A stretch of DNA of 64,000 nt from Halomarina rubra (GCF_023699475.1 NZ_JALXFV010000003.1:1-64000); one strand, 5' to 3'; shown: positions 7,921-16,265, counted from the stretch's first letter. Notes: generated by a model not told the origin, from the sequence alone. Numbers and translations are program-made.

Positions 7921-9798
7921 GTGAACACGGCCCCTCTCGTGCAGTCGTCGGTGACGGTCCCGGCAGTGACCCCGGGGATGCTCGTCGTCTTCGGGGTCGT
8001 CCTCCTCGCGCTGGTGCTGTTCGCGACCGAAGCCCTCCCCATCGACGTGACCGCGCTGCTCGTCGCGGTGACGCTGATGGTGCTCGAACCGCTGACGGGC
8101 GTCACGGTCACACAGGGCCTCTCGGGGTTCTCGAACCCGGCGACCATCACCGTCCTCGCGATGCTCATCCTCTCTGCGGGCATCTCGAAGACCGGGGCCG
8201 TCCAGATTCTCGGCCGGAAGATGGCGCAGTTCGCGGGCACCGACCGCCGAAAACAGTTGGCGGCGACCATCGGCGTCACCAGCGTCTCCTCGGGGTTCAT
8301 CAACAACACGCCGGTCGTCGCCATCCTCGTCCCGGTCATCTCCGATTTGGCGCACAAGGGCCGCACCTCCCCGTCGAAGCTCCTGTTGCCCCTCTCGTTC
8401 GCGTCGATGCTCGGCGGGATGCTCACCATCATCGGGACCTCGACGAACATCCTCGCCAGTTCAACCGCGGCGTCGCTCGGCGAGCAGGAGCGCTACGCGG
8501 GCCTGGGACTGCGCGCGTTCTCGGTGTTCGAGTTCACCGACATCGGCGTCGTCGTCCTCCTCGTCGGGTCGGTGTACCTGATGACCGTCGGCTACCGCCT
8601 GACGCCCGAACGCATCCCCCCGGAGGAGGGCTACGTCGAGGAGTACGAGATAGAGGGCTTCCTGACCGACGTCGTCGTCGACGAGGACTCCATCCTCGTC
8701 GGGATGCCGGTCTCGCGGGCGGTCGACGAGACGCTGTTCGACGCCGACATCCTCCAACTCGAACGCGCGGGCGAGACGTTCGCCGAACCGCTCGGCAAGA
8801 AGGAGATCGAGGCGGGCGACACCCTCCGGGTCCGCGCCGACCGCAACACGCTCCGACGGTTCATGCTCGCCGACGGCCTGAGCCTGCTCGGCGGCCCTCG
8901 TTCGGACGCCGACCTCACCGAGACCGACGAGGACATCGACCCAGAGCTCGTCGAGGTGGTCGTCCCGCGCGGGTCGTTCCTCGTCGGCGAGACCCTGGAG
9001 AGTTCGACGTTCCGCCAGCGCTACGACGCGAACGTCCTCGCGTTCCGCTCGCGCGGGGAGCTCATCCGCAACCGCCTGGAGGACATCACCATCCAGGTTG
9101 GCGACACGCTGCTCGTCCAGACCACCCCCGACAGCCTCGACCGACTCGCGGAGAACCGCGACTTCATCGTCGCCCGCGAACCCGAGACGCCCGCCTACCG
9201 CACCGACAAGATCCCGCTCGCGGTCGGTATCATCGTTGCCGTCGTCGGCGTCGCCGCCGTCGGCCTCCTCGACATCGTCGTCAGCGCGCTCGCGGGCGTC
9301 GTCGCCATGCTCGTCACGGGCGTCATCCGCCCCAACGAGGTGTACGAGTCCGTCGAGTGGAACGTCGTCTTCCTGCTCGCGGGCGTCATCCCGCTGGGCA
9401 TCGCCCTCCAGAACACCGGCGGCGCACAACTGCTGGGCGCGCTCGTCGCCATGACCGGCGAGTACCTCCCCGCCATCGGCGTCCTCTGGGTGTTCTACGT
9501 CGCGACGAGCCTCATCACCAACGTCATCTCGAACAACGCGAGCGTCGTCCTCATGTTACCCGTCGCCGTCGACACCGCCGTCCGCGTCGGCGCGAACCCG
9601 TTCGCGTTCGTCCTCGCAGTGACGTTCGCCGCCTCGACGGCCTTCCTGACGCCCGTCGGCTACCAGACGAACCTGTTCGTCTACGGCCCCGGCGGCTACA
9701 AGTTCAGCGACTACGCCCGCGTCGGCGGCCTGCTCCAACTGCTGTTGTCGGTGCTCACCGTCGGTGCCATCGTCGCGCTGCGGGGACTGGGTGCGTAG
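7921..9798 (+). CDS. SLC13/DASS-type permease with two TrkA-C domains
   Basis: Polytopic membrane transporter of 625 residues, probably carrying an anion such as dicarboxylate, sulfate or phosphate. Two hydrophobic halves flank a soluble middle. The first half contains SGFINNTPVVAILVP (near 120), the second SLITNVISNNASVV (near 530), the paired Asn-containing hairpins of the ion-transporter superfamily. The middle (about 240-430) holds two RCK-C/TrkA-C domains, seen as the repeated pattern of a LVG-(E/M) segment followed by GDTLxV, which in relatives bind nucleotides and gate transport. GTG at 7921 is chosen from the TATA box spacing. The ligand cannot be told from sequence. It stands alone between unrelated genes. 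Confidence 0.9.
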   Translation: MNTAPLVQSSVTVPAVTPGMLVVFGVVLLALVLFATEALPIDVTALLVAVTLMVLEPLTGVTVTQGLSGFSNPATITVLAMLILSAGISKTGAVQILGRKMAQFAGTDRRKQLAATIGVTSVSSGFINNTPVVAILVPVISDLAHKGRTSPSKLLLPLSFASMLGGMLTIIGTSTNILASSTAASLGEQERYAGLGLRAFSVFEFTDIGVVVLLVGSVYLMTVGYRLTPERIPPEEGYVEEYEIEGFLTDVVVDEDSILVGMPVSRAVDETLFDADILQLERAGETFAEPLGKKEIEAGDTLRVRADRNTLRRFMLADGLSLLGGPRSDADLTETDEDIDPELVEVVVPRGSFLVGETLESSTFRQRYDANVLAFRSRGELIRNRLEDITIQVGDTLLVQTTPDSLDRLAENRDFIVAREPETPAYRTDKIPLAVGIIVAVVGVAAVGLLDIVVSALAGVVAMLVTGVIRPNEVYESVEWNVVFLLAGVIPLGIALQNTGGAQLLGALVAMTGEYLPAIGVLWVFYVATSLITNVISNNASVVLMLPVAVDTAVRVGANPFAFVLAVTFAASTAFLTPVGYQTNLFVYGPGGYKFSDYARVGGLLQLLLSVLTVGAIVALRGLGA

Positions 9799-9894
9799 AC
9801 CGGCACCGAGTCGAGGAGAGAGACTTTCACGACGCCGAGAACGGCACGCTGTGCCGCCATCACGCTTTTCCCCTCGTCGCTACTTCCTGCGGGT

Positions 9895-10314
9895 ATGTCC
9901 GACACGGTAGACATCGAAATCGAAGACGAGGAGACGACCGAGGAGGTCGAGGCCGAAGCGGTCGACCCCGGCGTCGCCACCGGCGAGGAGGAGCCAGAAG
10001 AAGAGCAGTTCGAGGGCGAACGTGCCGTCACGTTCGGCGAGGCGGCCGGGTCGCTCGCCGAGACGTTCGACATCGACGCCCGCAGCGGCGAGACCATCAC
10101 CGACCTCTCGACGGTCGAGACCGAGGACGGTCGTCAGCTCGTCGCGACGGTCGAGCGACGCCGCCGGACGGCCATCGGGGCCCGACTCGCGGACGCCCGC
10201 CGCACCGGCCGCCGACTCGGCACCGTCGCCATCCTGCTCGGGGCCGCCGCCGTCGCGCTGTCGGCACTGCGCTCGCGCGACGACGACGACGAACTCGACA
10301 TCGAAGAGATCTGA
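9895..10314 (+). CDS. Acidic hypothetical protein with one C-terminal membrane helix
   Basis: 139 residues, unrecognised. The first 45 are extremely acidic and probably disordered. A folded-looking middle (about 46-90, FGEAAGSLAETFDIDA onward) is followed by a basic patch RRRR and one helix at about 107-122 (LGTVAILLGAAAVALSAL), then an acidic DDDDELDIEEI tail. A tail-anchored topology with most of the protein in the cytoplasm is likely. It is a single gene 97 bases after the permease and could share its transcript. Confidence 0.65.
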   Translation: MSDTVDIEIEDEETTEEVEAEAVDPGVATGEEEPEEEQFEGERAVTFGEAAGSLAETFDIDARSGETITDLSTVETEDGRQLVATVERRRRTAIGARLADARRTGRRLGTVAILLGAAAVALSALRSRDDDDELDIEEI

Positions 10315-10448
10315 GGCGGCCGCGGGAGTTCTCTCGATTTTTCGAAGCACCGACCACCGAGCGCGAGCGACGAGTGTAGCGCTCGACGACCACTCGTCCG
10401 GAGGAGTCGGTAGTAGGGAACTATCAGTCCCGGCGTGGTCGGGGGTGT

Positions 10449-11015
10449 ATGGTCGACGTGCTCGGTCACCTCGGGATGGCGCTGATATGGTTGTCACCGT
10501 GCTGGTTGTTCATCGACGACCAACGAACGGCGGTGACGGTACTGGCCGTCGGCTTCTGGTTCGGGATGCTCCCCGACACCGACCTCGTCCTCTCGTCCAT
10601 CGACGCGCTCGGAGTCCACCACCACGGCGTCGTCCACACCGTCCTGTTCGTCGTGCTCGCGGCGGCGACTGTCGGCCCACTGCTCGGACTCGCGATGCGG
10701 CGACTGTTCGGCGACACGAAGTGGCTGTCCAGCGAGGCAGCAGCACGTGCCGTCCCCCTCGGCGTCGTCGTCGTGTTCGTGACCGGACTCTCACACCTCT
10801 TCGCGGACACCCTCTCGGCACCGGACAAGTCGACACGCCTCGAAGTGCTCTGGCCGCTGGTCGAGGGACCGGTCGTCTACGTTGACGTCCTCTACTACAA
10901 GTCGTTCTGGGCGACTATCGCCCTGTTCGTCGGCGGTCTGGCGTTCAACGCCGCGTTCTGGTACCTGACACACGGTCGTTCGGGAGCGCGGGCCCGCAGC
11001 GACCCGACCCGGTGA
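10449..11015 (+). CDS. Membrane-bound YdjM/DUF457-like putative metal-dependent hydrolase
   Basis: 188 residues with four to five membrane helices. The signature is the acidic-histidine set GMLPDTDLVL (about 39-48) and HHHGVVHT (about 57-64), plus SHLFAD near 115, typical of the LexA-regulated YdjM (DUF457) family of integral-membrane putative hydrolases. Enzymatic activity of this family is not well established. In bacteria some members respond to DNA damage; no such operator is recognisable here. The gene is followed by tRNA-Arg on the opposite strand. Confidence 0.8.
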   Translation: MVDVLGHLGMALIWLSPCWLFIDDQRTAVTVLAVGFWFGMLPDTDLVLSSIDALGVHHHGVVHTVLFVVLAAATVGPLLGLAMRRLFGDTKWLSSEAAARAVPLGVVVVFVTGLSHLFADTLSAPDKSTRLEVLWPLVEGPVVYVDVLYYKSFWATIALFVGGLAFNAAFWYLTHGRSGARARSDPTR

Positions 11016-11148
11016 GACGCAGGGTCGTCACCGTCGGGCTCGCGTGATTCGGGACCGAATCGAACGCCGAGCAGCGCGGTCACGCCGCTCGTCGATTCGG
11101 AATCCTTCGTCGCCGCATCGCTCCTCGCGTGGACGGCCGGAGTAGAAG

Positions 11149-11165
11149 CGAGCCCGGAGGGATTT
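11149..11165 (-). repeat. Truncated copy of the tRNA-Arg 3' end
   Basis: These 17 bases are identical to 11258-11274, the discriminator base, acceptor 3' strand and start of the T arm of tRNA-Arg. The match breaks in the T loop, and GAACCATGGTCGCTC (11167-11181) follows. The copy lies 109 bases beyond the gene's 3' end. It is too short to be a tRNA. See the matching copy beside tRNA-Ser. Confidence 0.8.
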
Positions 11166-11227
11166 CGAACCATGGTCGCTCACCGTGTTCGCTCTCTGGT
11201 CCAAACCCACCGGCTGTCTGTCGATTC

Positions 11228-11251
11228 CTCTCTCACGTTCGTTCGAGAGAG
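11228..11251 (-). terminator. Hairpin directly 3' of tRNA-Arg
   Basis: CTCTCTC and GAGAGAG form a 7-base stem around a 10-base loop, starting 7 bases after the tRNA 3' end on the minus strand. It may help processing or termination; no U-rich run follows, so the terminator call is weak. Confidence 0.3.
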
Positions 11252-11257
11252 AACCGA

Positions 11258-11330
11258 CGAGCCCGGAGGGATTTGAACCCCCGACAACCAGGTCCGGAAC
11301 CTGGCACTCTATCCACTGAGCTACGGGCCC
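11258..11330 (-). tRNA. tRNA-Arg (anticodon CCG)
   Basis: A complete 73-base cloverleaf. The acceptor stem GGGCCCG pairs with CGGGCTC (one G-U pair), with G as discriminator. The anticodon stem CCAGG/CCTGG encloses TTCCGGA, giving CCG for the CGG codon, a common Arg codon in such G+C-rich genomes. The T arm contains GGTTCAAATCC. The CCA end is not encoded and no intron is present. A 17-base copy of its 3' end lies 109 bases downstream. Confidence 0.96.
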
Positions 11331-11374
11331 TGTGCCCCCGACTACCGGACCGCCGCCCATAACCGTTGTGAGTT

Positions 11375-12850
11375 TCAGTCCTCTGCGAGCGTCGCGCCGG
11401 TCGGCCGGTCCTCGACGACCGACTCCTTCCACGTCCCGCGGAGGAACCACGCCACCGCGCCGAACGCACCGACGACGTTGCCGAGCGCCATCCCGACCCA
11501 CAGCCCCGTCGGACCCCACCCCGCGACGAACACGAGGTAGGCGACCGTCGGAACCCGACCCACCCACAGCGCCATCAGCGAGAAGGCGAGCGCCGTCTTC
11601 GTGTTCCCCGCGCCGCGGTACGCCCCGAGGACGACCTGCAACACGCCGATGAACGCGAACTCCACGGTACGAATCCGGAGGTACTCCGTGCCGTGACGGA
11701 TAGTCGCGGCCGCGTCTTCGGTCCCCGTCCCCATGAACACCGAGACGACGGGTTCTGCGAACAGGTAGGCGACGACGGCGACGACGAACATCACCCCCGC
11801 GCCGACGCTGGCGGCGAGCCTGACGGCGCGCTCGGCCCGTCCGGCCTTCTGCGCACCGAGGTTCTGGCCGACCATCGTGTTGGTCGCACGACCGAGGCCC
11901 ATCGCGGGGAGGAACACCAGCGAGATGAGCCGGTTCCCGAGACCGTAAGCGGCGACCACGGGCGTCGCGAAGGTGACGACCATCGCGGTGAGCGTGATCA
12001 TCGCCAGCGCGCTGGTCGACTGTTCGAGCGCGCTCGGCACGCCGATGTCGACTATCTTCCGGACGCTCTCGCGGTCAGTCTTCAGGTATTCGACCCGGAG
12101 GTCCGGGCCGAGGTGGGTGGCGAACAGGACGTAGACGCCGACGAACGTCGCTACCGCCCGCGCGATGAGCGTCGCCAGCGCCGCCCCCTCGACCCCCATC
12201 CCGGTGAAACCGGTCTGGGCGTAGAGGCTCGCCTGGAGGCCCCCCGCGCCGAGCATCCCGAACAGCGGGTTCTCGGTGAATCCGAAGATGAGAATGGGGT
12301 CGAGCACGATGTTCAACACCACCGAGAGCAGCATGACGAGCATCGGCGTCCGGGTGTCGCCGTAGCCGCGCATCAGCGCCGCGAACACGAAGAAGCCGAA
12401 CAGGAACGGCGTCCCGAGGAAGAACACCTCCATGTAGTCGGCCGCCAGCGGCACGACCTCGCGGGCGGTCTCGGGGTCGGTCGGCAACACGCCCAGCATC
12501 GGTCCGGTCGCGACGAACCCCAACGCGCCGAGCACGACGGCGAGTTTCGTCACGAACGACAGCGTCTGGCCGGCGACGAAGTCGGCGTCGCCGTCGCTCC
12601 CAGCGCCGGTGTACTGCGCCACCAGCGTCGACCCGGCGACGGTGAACCCGCCGCCGACCGACAACAACAGGAAGATGAGCGGGAACGCGAGGCTCATCGC
12701 GCCGACGGCAGCCGCGGAGTACCGCCCGAGCCAGATGGTGTCGGCGAGGTTGTACGCGACCTGCAACAGTTCGGTGACGACGATGGGCCACGCGAGCGTG
12801 AACAGCGGCCACGCCAACCCACCCTCGGTGATGCTACGTTCTCGACTCAC
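11375..12850 (-). CDS. MATE-family efflux transporter
   Basis: 491-residue multidrug/toxin extrusion exporter, expected to pump organic compounds out using a Na+ or H+ gradient. About twelve membrane helices form two related halves: the first opens with PIVVTELLQVAYNLADTIWLGR (written here only as a landmark near residue 20-41, key elements QVAYNLADT and WLGR), and GQNLGA near 325 marks the second half. It is paralogous to the MATE protein ending at 60155 but not part of an operon; no regulator is adjacent. The start is GTG at 12850. Substrate unknown. Confidence 0.92.
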   Translation of the reverse strand: MSRERSITEGGLAWPLFTLAWPIVVTELLQVAYNLADTIWLGRYSAAAVGAMSLAFPLIFLLLSVGGGFTVAGSTLVAQYTGAGSDGDADFVAGQTLSFVTKLAVVLGALGFVATGPMLGVLPTDPETAREVVPLAADYMEVFFLGTPFLFGFFVFAALMRGYGDTRTPMLVMLLSVVLNIVLDPILIFGFTENPLFGMLGAGGLQASLYAQTGFTGMGVEGAALATLIARAVATFVGVYVLFATHLGPDLRVEYLKTDRESVRKIVDIGVPSALEQSTSALAMITLTAMVVTFATPVVAAYGLGNRLISLVFLPAMGLGRATNTMVGQNLGAQKAGRAERAVRLAASVGAGVMFVVAVVAYLFAEPVVSVFMGTGTEDAAATIRHGTEYLRIRTVEFAFIGVLQVVLGAYRGAGNTKTALAFSLMALWVGRVPTVAYLVFVAGWGPTGLWVGMALGNVVGAFGAVAWFLRGTWKESVVEDRPTGATLAED

Positions 12851-13001
12851 GGAGGACTCACTCTCGTCAGGGGTTCGGGTGCGTCGTCTTAGGACTGGCG
12901 TGAGAAGGAGTGGCTATGGCACTGGGAGAGCGCTCCGGCGAACCCGGACGCTCGACGGCCGAGCGATGAACGGCGAGAGAACGTGAGAGCGAACTGCGGA
13001 G

Positions 13002-13589
13002 TTACGGGCTCTCGCCCGTCTCGATGGAGAAGTCGGACACCGGGTACGCGACGCACGTCAGGGTGTACCCGTCGGACATCTCGGCGTCGCCGAGCATCTC
13101 GTTGGTGTGGTGTTTGATGTAGTCCTCGGAGTGACCGCCGCTGGTGATGTGACCTGCACAGGAGATACACTGACCCTCTCGGCAGGCGTAGGGGAGGTCC
13201 CAGCCCTCCTCTTCGCCCGCTTCGAGCACAGTGGTGTTCTCCTTGACCTCGATGGTCGTCCCCTCCTTGACGAACTCGATCTCGTAGGTCTCGGCCTCGT
13301 CGTCCGGGATGGCCGATGGGTCGTCGGTGGCTTCTTCGGCCTCGTCCTCGCCCTCTTCCAGTTCACCTTCGGAGCCGGCCGCGACCGCACCCGCAGCGAC
13401 ACCGCCGCCACCGATAGAGCGGTTCATCGGCTCGGGGAAGTCCGTCTCGGGGACCGTCGAAGCACGGCGTTCGAGCAACTCGTTGGAGATGTCCTCGGTG
13501 GGCGTCCACTCCGTCCCCCGCGAGAAATGCAGGAGCACGACGAGGAGGACGATGCCCGCCCCGAGGCCGAGTCCCAGTGCGTCTACCAT
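13002..13589 (-). CDS. 2Fe-2S ferredoxin with N-terminal membrane anchor
   Basis: 195 residues. Residues 3-22 form a hydrophobic helix; an acidic linker of about 80 residues (low-complexity Gly/Ala/Glu) follows; the C-terminal domain is a plant-type ferredoxin with CREGQCISC (CxxxxCxxC) near residue 137 and the fourth ligand in TLTCVAYP near 178, binding one 2Fe-2S cluster. It should carry single electrons at the inner face of the membrane. Haloarchaea usually have a soluble ferredoxin of about 128 residues, so the anchor and linker mark this as a specialised paralogue. No partner enzyme is adjacent. Confidence 0.88.
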   Translation of the reverse strand: MVDALGLGLGAGIVLLVVLLHFSRGTEWTPTEDISNELLERRASTVPETDFPEPMNRSIGGGGVAAGAVAAGSEGELEEGEDEAEEATDDPSAIPDDEAETYEIEFVKEGTTIEVKENTTVLEAGEEEGWDLPYACREGQCISCAGHITSGGHSEDYIKHHTNEMLGDAEMSDGYTLTCVAYPVSDFSIETGESP

Positions 13590-13651
13590 GCTCGCGGGTT
13601 AGCGAGGGGGCGTTAACAGCATTGCGATACCACGTTTTGCTGCGTTCGCGT

Positions 13652-13672
13652 GCTGGCGGCCAAGCCGCCAGC
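13652..13672. terminator. Perfect 9-base hairpin between ferredoxin and E1/lipoyl operon
   Basis: GCTGGCGGC and GCCGCCAGC pair around the loop CAA. It lies about 195 bases after the lipoyl gene stop and 63 bases upstream of the ferredoxin ATG, on the minus strand. It may end the operon transcript or influence ferredoxin expression. No long U run is visible. Confidence 0.3.
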
Positions 13673-13809
13673 GGCTCACTGGCAAAACCTGGACCAAAAG
13701 CGCTCCTCCTTCACTCCGCTCTCGCTCCGTTCAGTCGTCGGCCCGCTCGCTCACTCGCTACGCTCGTTCGCTCGCGGTACAGTCGAAAAACGTGACCGCA
13801 CAGCACCGC

Positions 13810-13842
13810 ACCGCTCCGCAACCGCTCCGCAACCGCTCCGCA
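13810..13842. repeat. Three tandem copies of an 11-base unit
   Basis: Three perfect copies of ACCGCTCCGCA sit in the 277-base gap between the lipoyl-protein stop (13867) and the ferredoxin start (13589). The rest of that gap holds the hairpin at 13652-13672 and CGCTC-rich sequence, with no open reading frame I would support. Confidence 0.75.
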
Positions 13843-13866
13843 CCGCGACCGCACCCCCGAACCGTC

Positions 13867-14127
13867 TCAGTCCGGGTCGATTCGTGCGAGCGGGTCGCCA
13901 CGCGCGAACACGTCGTTCTCGCCGACGAGTCGCTCGGTGACGGTGCCGGCGACGGGCATCGGCACGTCGATGGAGACCTTCTCGATCTGTATCTCACAGA
14001 TGGTGTCGCCGGCGTCTGCGTGGCCACCCTCGCGGACGAACCAGTTGCTGACGACGGCTTCGTCCACGTCCATCGAGTCCGCGGGCCAGACGGCCGCGGA
14101 GTCGACGAGCGTCTCGGACGCACTCAT
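13867..14127 (-). CDS. Stand-alone lipoyl-domain carrier protein
   Basis: 86 residues forming a single biotinyl/lipoyl domain. The modified lysine is in QIEKVSID (about residue 49), in the family's E-(T/I)-x-K-(A/V) beta-hairpin position, and the C-terminal half has the VAGTVTERLV repeat of the fold. It should carry the acyl group made by the E1 pair encoded just upstream; the genes overlap by 4 bases. There is no peripheral-subunit-binding or acyltransferase domain, so an E2 core and an E3 lipoamide dehydrogenase must come from elsewhere, if they are used at all. Confidence 0.87.
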   Translation of the reverse strand: MSASETLVDSAAVWPADSMDVDEAVVSNWFVREGGHADAGDTICEIQIEKVSIDVPMPVAGTVTERLVGENDVFARGDPLARIDPD

Positions 14128-15140
14128 TCGTGGACGGTGCGAATCGCCTCGGCGATGTCGGCCGTGCTGGGGTTGACCGCCTGCTCCAGCGGGCGAGCGT
14201 ACGGGATGGGCACGTCCGGGATGGCGACCCGCTCGACTGCCTCCAGGTCGTCGAGGGCGCGTTCGGCGACCCGGGCGACCACCTCACCCGTGAGGCCGAA
14301 CGAGCGGTAGTCCTCGTCGACGACGACGAGGCGGCCGGTCTTCCGCACCGACTGGACGATGGTCTCGGTGTCGAACGGGACGAGCGTCCGCAGGTCGATA
14401 ACCTCCGCTTCGATGCCGTCGTCGGCCAAGCCCTCGGCGGCCTCCATCGCGCGGTGGACGTGCAGACCGAGCGTGACGACGGTGGCGTCGTCGCCCTCGC
14501 GCTTGACCGCCGCTTCGCCGAAGGGGACGGTGTAGTCCTCCTCCGGCACGTCGGTCTTCGGTCCCTCGGGGGCGGGCATCCAGCCGATACCCATCAGGCG
14601 CTTGTGGAACATGTAGACGACCGGGTCGTCGTCGCGGATGGCGCTGTGCATCAGCCCCTTCGCGTCGTAGGCGTTCGAGGGGACGACGACCTTCATCCCC
14701 GGCAGGTGCGCGAACGTGCCGTACAGCGTCTGGGAGTGCTGGCCGGCGTCGTTGTACCCGCCGCCGACGGCCGTCGTCAGGACCATCGGGACGTTCACCG
14801 ACCCGCCGCTCATGTACGTGTTCTTCGCCATCTGGTTGTAGATCTGGTCCATACAGACGCCGAAGAAGTCGACGAACATCAGCTCCGCAATCGGGCGCAT
14901 ACCCGCTTGAGCGGCCCCCACGGCGGCACCGATGTACGCCGTCTCGCTGATGGGCACGTCCATCACGCGGTCGTAGCCGAACTCGTCGAGGAGACCCTGC
15001 GTGGAGTCGAAGATGCCGCCGTAGTCGGCGACGTCCTCGCCCATGTAGAACACGTCCTCGCTCTCGCGCATCTCGTGGGCGATGGCCTCGACCATCGCAC
15101 GGCTCATCGTCAGTTCGCGTTTGGCTACCTGTTGGGTCAT
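14124..15140 (-). CDS. 2-oxoacid/acetoin dehydrogenase E1 component, beta subunit
   Basis: 338-residue beta subunit of a thiamine-diphosphate-dependent E1 heterotetramer, which decarboxylates a 2-oxoacid (or cleaves acetoin) and passes the acyl group to a lipoyl carrier. Landmarks are GEDVADYGGIF (about 34-44), the cofactor-contacting SETAYIGAAVGAAQAG, the conserved HSQTLYGTFAHLPG loop near 133, and the C-terminal transketolase domain beginning near 205. It overlaps the E1-alpha stop by 4 bases and the lipoyl gene start by 4 bases, so translation is coupled. Acetoin, pyruvate and branched-chain oxoacids are all possible substrates; sequence alone does not decide. Confidence 0.9.
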   Translation of the reverse strand: MTQQVAKRELTMSRAMVEAIAHEMRESEDVFYMGEDVADYGGIFDSTQGLLDEFGYDRVMDVPISETAYIGAAVGAAQAGMRPIAELMFVDFFGVCMDQIYNQMAKNTYMSGGSVNVPMVLTTAVGGGYNDAGQHSQTLYGTFAHLPGMKVVVPSNAYDAKGLMHSAIRDDDPVVYMFHKRLMGIGWMPAPEGPKTDVPEEDYTVPFGEAAVKREGDDATVVTLGLHVHRAMEAAEGLADDGIEAEVIDLRTLVPFDTETIVQSVRKTGRLVVVDEDYRSFGLTGEVVARVAERALDDLEAVERVAIPDVPIPYARPLEQAVNPSTADIAEAIRTVHE

Positions 15141-16234
15141 CGGTCCTCACCTCCGTCGTCCGCGTCGCTCTCCCGTGGTTCGGCGTCCGTCGCCTCCAAA
15201 TCGTCCGCGTCGTCCGCTCCGCCGTCGGAGACGATTTCGCCCCGCACCGGCGGGTTGACGAACACGTCGGCGAACGCCTCCTCCGGGTCCGGTTCGGGTT
15301 GCTCTTTCGCCCACTCGATGGCCTCCTCGACGCGTTCGTGGGCGCGGTCGGTCAACTCCGCCAGGTCGCCGTCGGTGACGCCCTCCTCGCGCAGGTCGTC
15401 GGCCAACCGTTCGATGCAGTCGAGGCGCTTCGCGCGCTCGACGTCCTCCTTCGGGCGGTAGCCCTCGGCGTCGCCCATGAAGTGGCCCATCCGGCGGTGG
15501 ACCTGCACTTCGATGAGCGTCGGGCCGTTGCCCGCCCGGGCGCGTTCGACGGCGTCGTGGGCCGTCTCGTACACCGCCAGCGCGTCGTCGTAGTCGACGC
15601 GCACCCCCGGCATGTCGAACCCGTCGGCGCGCTGGGAACCGTTCTCGACGTCCGTGACGCGGCCTTTCGGCATGCTGATGGCCCAGTCGTTGTCCTCGAT
15701 GACGAACACGACTGGGAGGTTCTGGACGGCCGCGAGGTTCAGCGATTCGAGGAACCCACCCTGGCTGATGGCCCCCTCGCCCAGATACGAGACGGCGACG
15801 TCCGTCGTCCCGCGTTTCTTCGCGGCGAGCGCCGCGCCCACGGCGGGCGGACTCCCCTCTGCGATGATGCCGCTGCACGCGAAGTTGACGTCCGGGTCGA
15901 ACAGGTGCATGTGCCCGCCCTTCCCCTTACAGAGACCGGTCCGCCGGCCGAATATCTCGGCGGTCATCCGCTTCAGGTCGACGCCCTTCGCGATGGCGAC
16001 GTGGTGTGGCCGGTGAGTCGCCGTCACGGTGTCCTCGGGTCGGAGGTGGGCACAGACGCCCGCCGCCGCGGCCTCGTGGCCCGCCGCGAGGTGCAACTCG
16101 CCGGGGATGGGGCCCGCCGAGATGTCGAAGGCGGGCTGTTTCCCCTCCAGATACTCCTCCTGGAGACGCTCCTCGTAGTGACGCGCGGTCACCATCGTCT
16201 CGTACATCCGCTTTCGTGTGTTGACGCTTACCAT
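15137..16234 (-). CDS. 2-oxoacid/acetoin dehydrogenase E1 component, alpha subunit
   Basis: 365-residue alpha subunit that binds Mg-thiamine diphosphate. The conserved GKGGHMHLFD loop (about 110-119) and GHFMGD near 262 are present. The diphosphate motif, usually GDG followed by NN some 25-30 residues later, reads GEGAISQGG ... EDNDWAIS here: the metal-ligand Asp is Glu, while the second Asn is kept. The last 45 residues are an acidic disordered tail (DDGGEDR end). First gene of the three-gene operon with E1-beta and the lipoyl carrier. The ATG at 16234 follows an A/T-rich promoter element about 35 bases upstream. Confidence 0.9.
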   Translation of the reverse strand: MVSVNTRKRMYETMVTARHYEERLQEEYLEGKQPAFDISAGPIPGELHLAAGHEAAAAGVCAHLRPEDTVTATHRPHHVAIAKGVDLKRMTAEIFGRRTGLCKGKGGHMHLFDPDVNFACSGIIAEGSPPAVGAALAAKKRGTTDVAVSYLGEGAISQGGFLESLNLAAVQNLPVVFVIEDNDWAISMPKGRVTDVENGSQRADGFDMPGVRVDYDDALAVYETAHDAVERARAGNGPTLIEVQVHRRMGHFMGDAEGYRPKEDVERAKRLDCIERLADDLREEGVTDGDLAELTDRAHERVEEAIEWAKEQPEPDPEEAFADVFVNPPVRGEIVSDGGADDADDLEATDAEPRESDADDGGEDR

Positions 16235-16265
16235 GGTCCTGCCCCGTTACACCCTTCCCGAGAAA

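Noticed and set aside
7596..10379. Open frame of 927 residues overlapping the SLC13 permease
   Set aside because: Shifted-frame shadow of the permease and its neighbour; extremely rich in Arg, Pro and Gly, with no domain.
11149..11330. An intact integrative element at tRNA-Arg
   Set aside because: The interval between the two tRNA copies is only 109 bases and no integrase gene is found anywhere in the window.
13810..13842. Tandem 11-base repeats as a possible CRISPR or origin
   Set aside because: Units abut with no spacers and no cas or orc genes are near; only three copies.
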